Shown in pieces: positions 6,538 to 6,556 of a stretch of DNA of 6,556 bases. The translations under genes were made by a program, and so were the position numbers. The notes below the pieces were generated by a model. That model was given only the letters and a program-made list of their open reading frames with translations, had not been told where the DNA came from and did not search any database. Within the stretch, counting starts at the first letter, position 1; every line of letters begins with the position of its first letter. This stretch comes from Deltaproteobacteria bacterium. Lineage in GTDB: Bacteria > Desulfobacterota > Desulfobacteria > Desulfobacterales > ETH-SRB1. The stretch spans positions 5,327 to 11,882 of the forward strand of contig JAJSZO010000065.1 of the NCBI GenBank assembly GCA_030262795.1. The letters are read 5' to 3'.

Positions 6538-6556
6538 CGTCAGTATTAATAAAGTC

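Larger units (their letters stand above)
6235..6556 (-). pseudogene. Unidentified gene upstream of the helicase, 3' end interrupted by a MITE
   Basis: Two parts of one reading frame flank the mobile element: the right part (6538-6556, entering from outside the window) and the left part (6235-6393, ending in TGA). Removing the element and one copy of its 8-bp duplication rejoins them in one open frame, reading TLLILTAFISQVWYLFEDQ and ending in an acidic tail with EEEQ and DMPLIEG. With the element in place the frame stays in register, but a TGA at 6427-6429 stops it. The protein would lose its last 50-odd residues and gain about 36 element-encoded ones. A TTG at 6418-6420 could restart the remaining 61 codons. 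I do not recognise the family. Position directly before an Lhr-like helicase would suit BrxD of a BREX locus, but nothing visible proves this. The truncated protein may still work, so 'pseudogene' is provisional. Confidence 0.6.

Overview
The window is about 6.5 kb of moderately AT-rich bacterial DNA with three gene regions: the end of an HD-domain gene, one very large iron-sulfur flavoprotein gene, and a convergent minus-strand pair (a broken gene followed by an Lhr-like helicase). The Fe-S flavoprotein, the HDIG-type hydrolase and the base composition suggest an anaerobic bacterium, perhaps a sulfate-reducing or syntrophic deltaproteobacterium (Desulfobacterota). This is an inference from gene types only; there is no rRNA or other marker here.

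Layout. Positions 1-452 (+) hold the 3' part of an HD phosphohydrolase gene whose start lies left of the window. Positions 453-685 are non-coding. They carry an imperfect hairpin, a perfect 12-bp palindrome, a possible extended -10 promoter and a strong ribosome binding site. Positions 686-4021 (+) encode a single 1111-residue redox protein that starts at TTG. It joins a NuoG/Fdh-type 2Fe-2S domain, a GltD/NfnB/SfrB-like FAD-NAD(P)H oxidoreductase, a Cys-rich linker, two ferredoxin 4Fe-4S motifs and a NuoG/FdhA-like molybdopterin-fold domain. The last domain lacks a recognisable Mo-ligand motif and the usual C-terminal pterin-binding domain. The protein looks like a soluble NAD(P)H-linked electron-transfer hub, not a formate dehydrogenase.

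Positions 4055-6226 (-) encode a 723-residue Lhr-core-like SF2 helicase, convergent with the redox gene and only 33 bp from it. Eight bp upstream of its start lies the stop of another minus-strand reading frame that runs off the right edge. That frame is split by a 136-bp MITE-like element (6394-6529) with perfect 23-bp terminal inverted repeats and a perfect 8-bp target duplication. Element plus duplication is 144 bp, exactly 48 codons, so the host frame is kept and only one TGA inside the element interrupts it.

How the parts relate. The left and middle genes look like metabolic or housekeeping genes. The helicase and its disrupted partner look like the end of a separate operon, possibly a defence island (compare the BrxHI helicases of BREX). 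The MITE may have partly or wholly inactivated that operon, or given the upstream protein a new C-terminus. The most unusual items are the very intact MITE and its in-frame insertion, and the large fusion with a molybdopterin-fold domain that appears catalytically dead.
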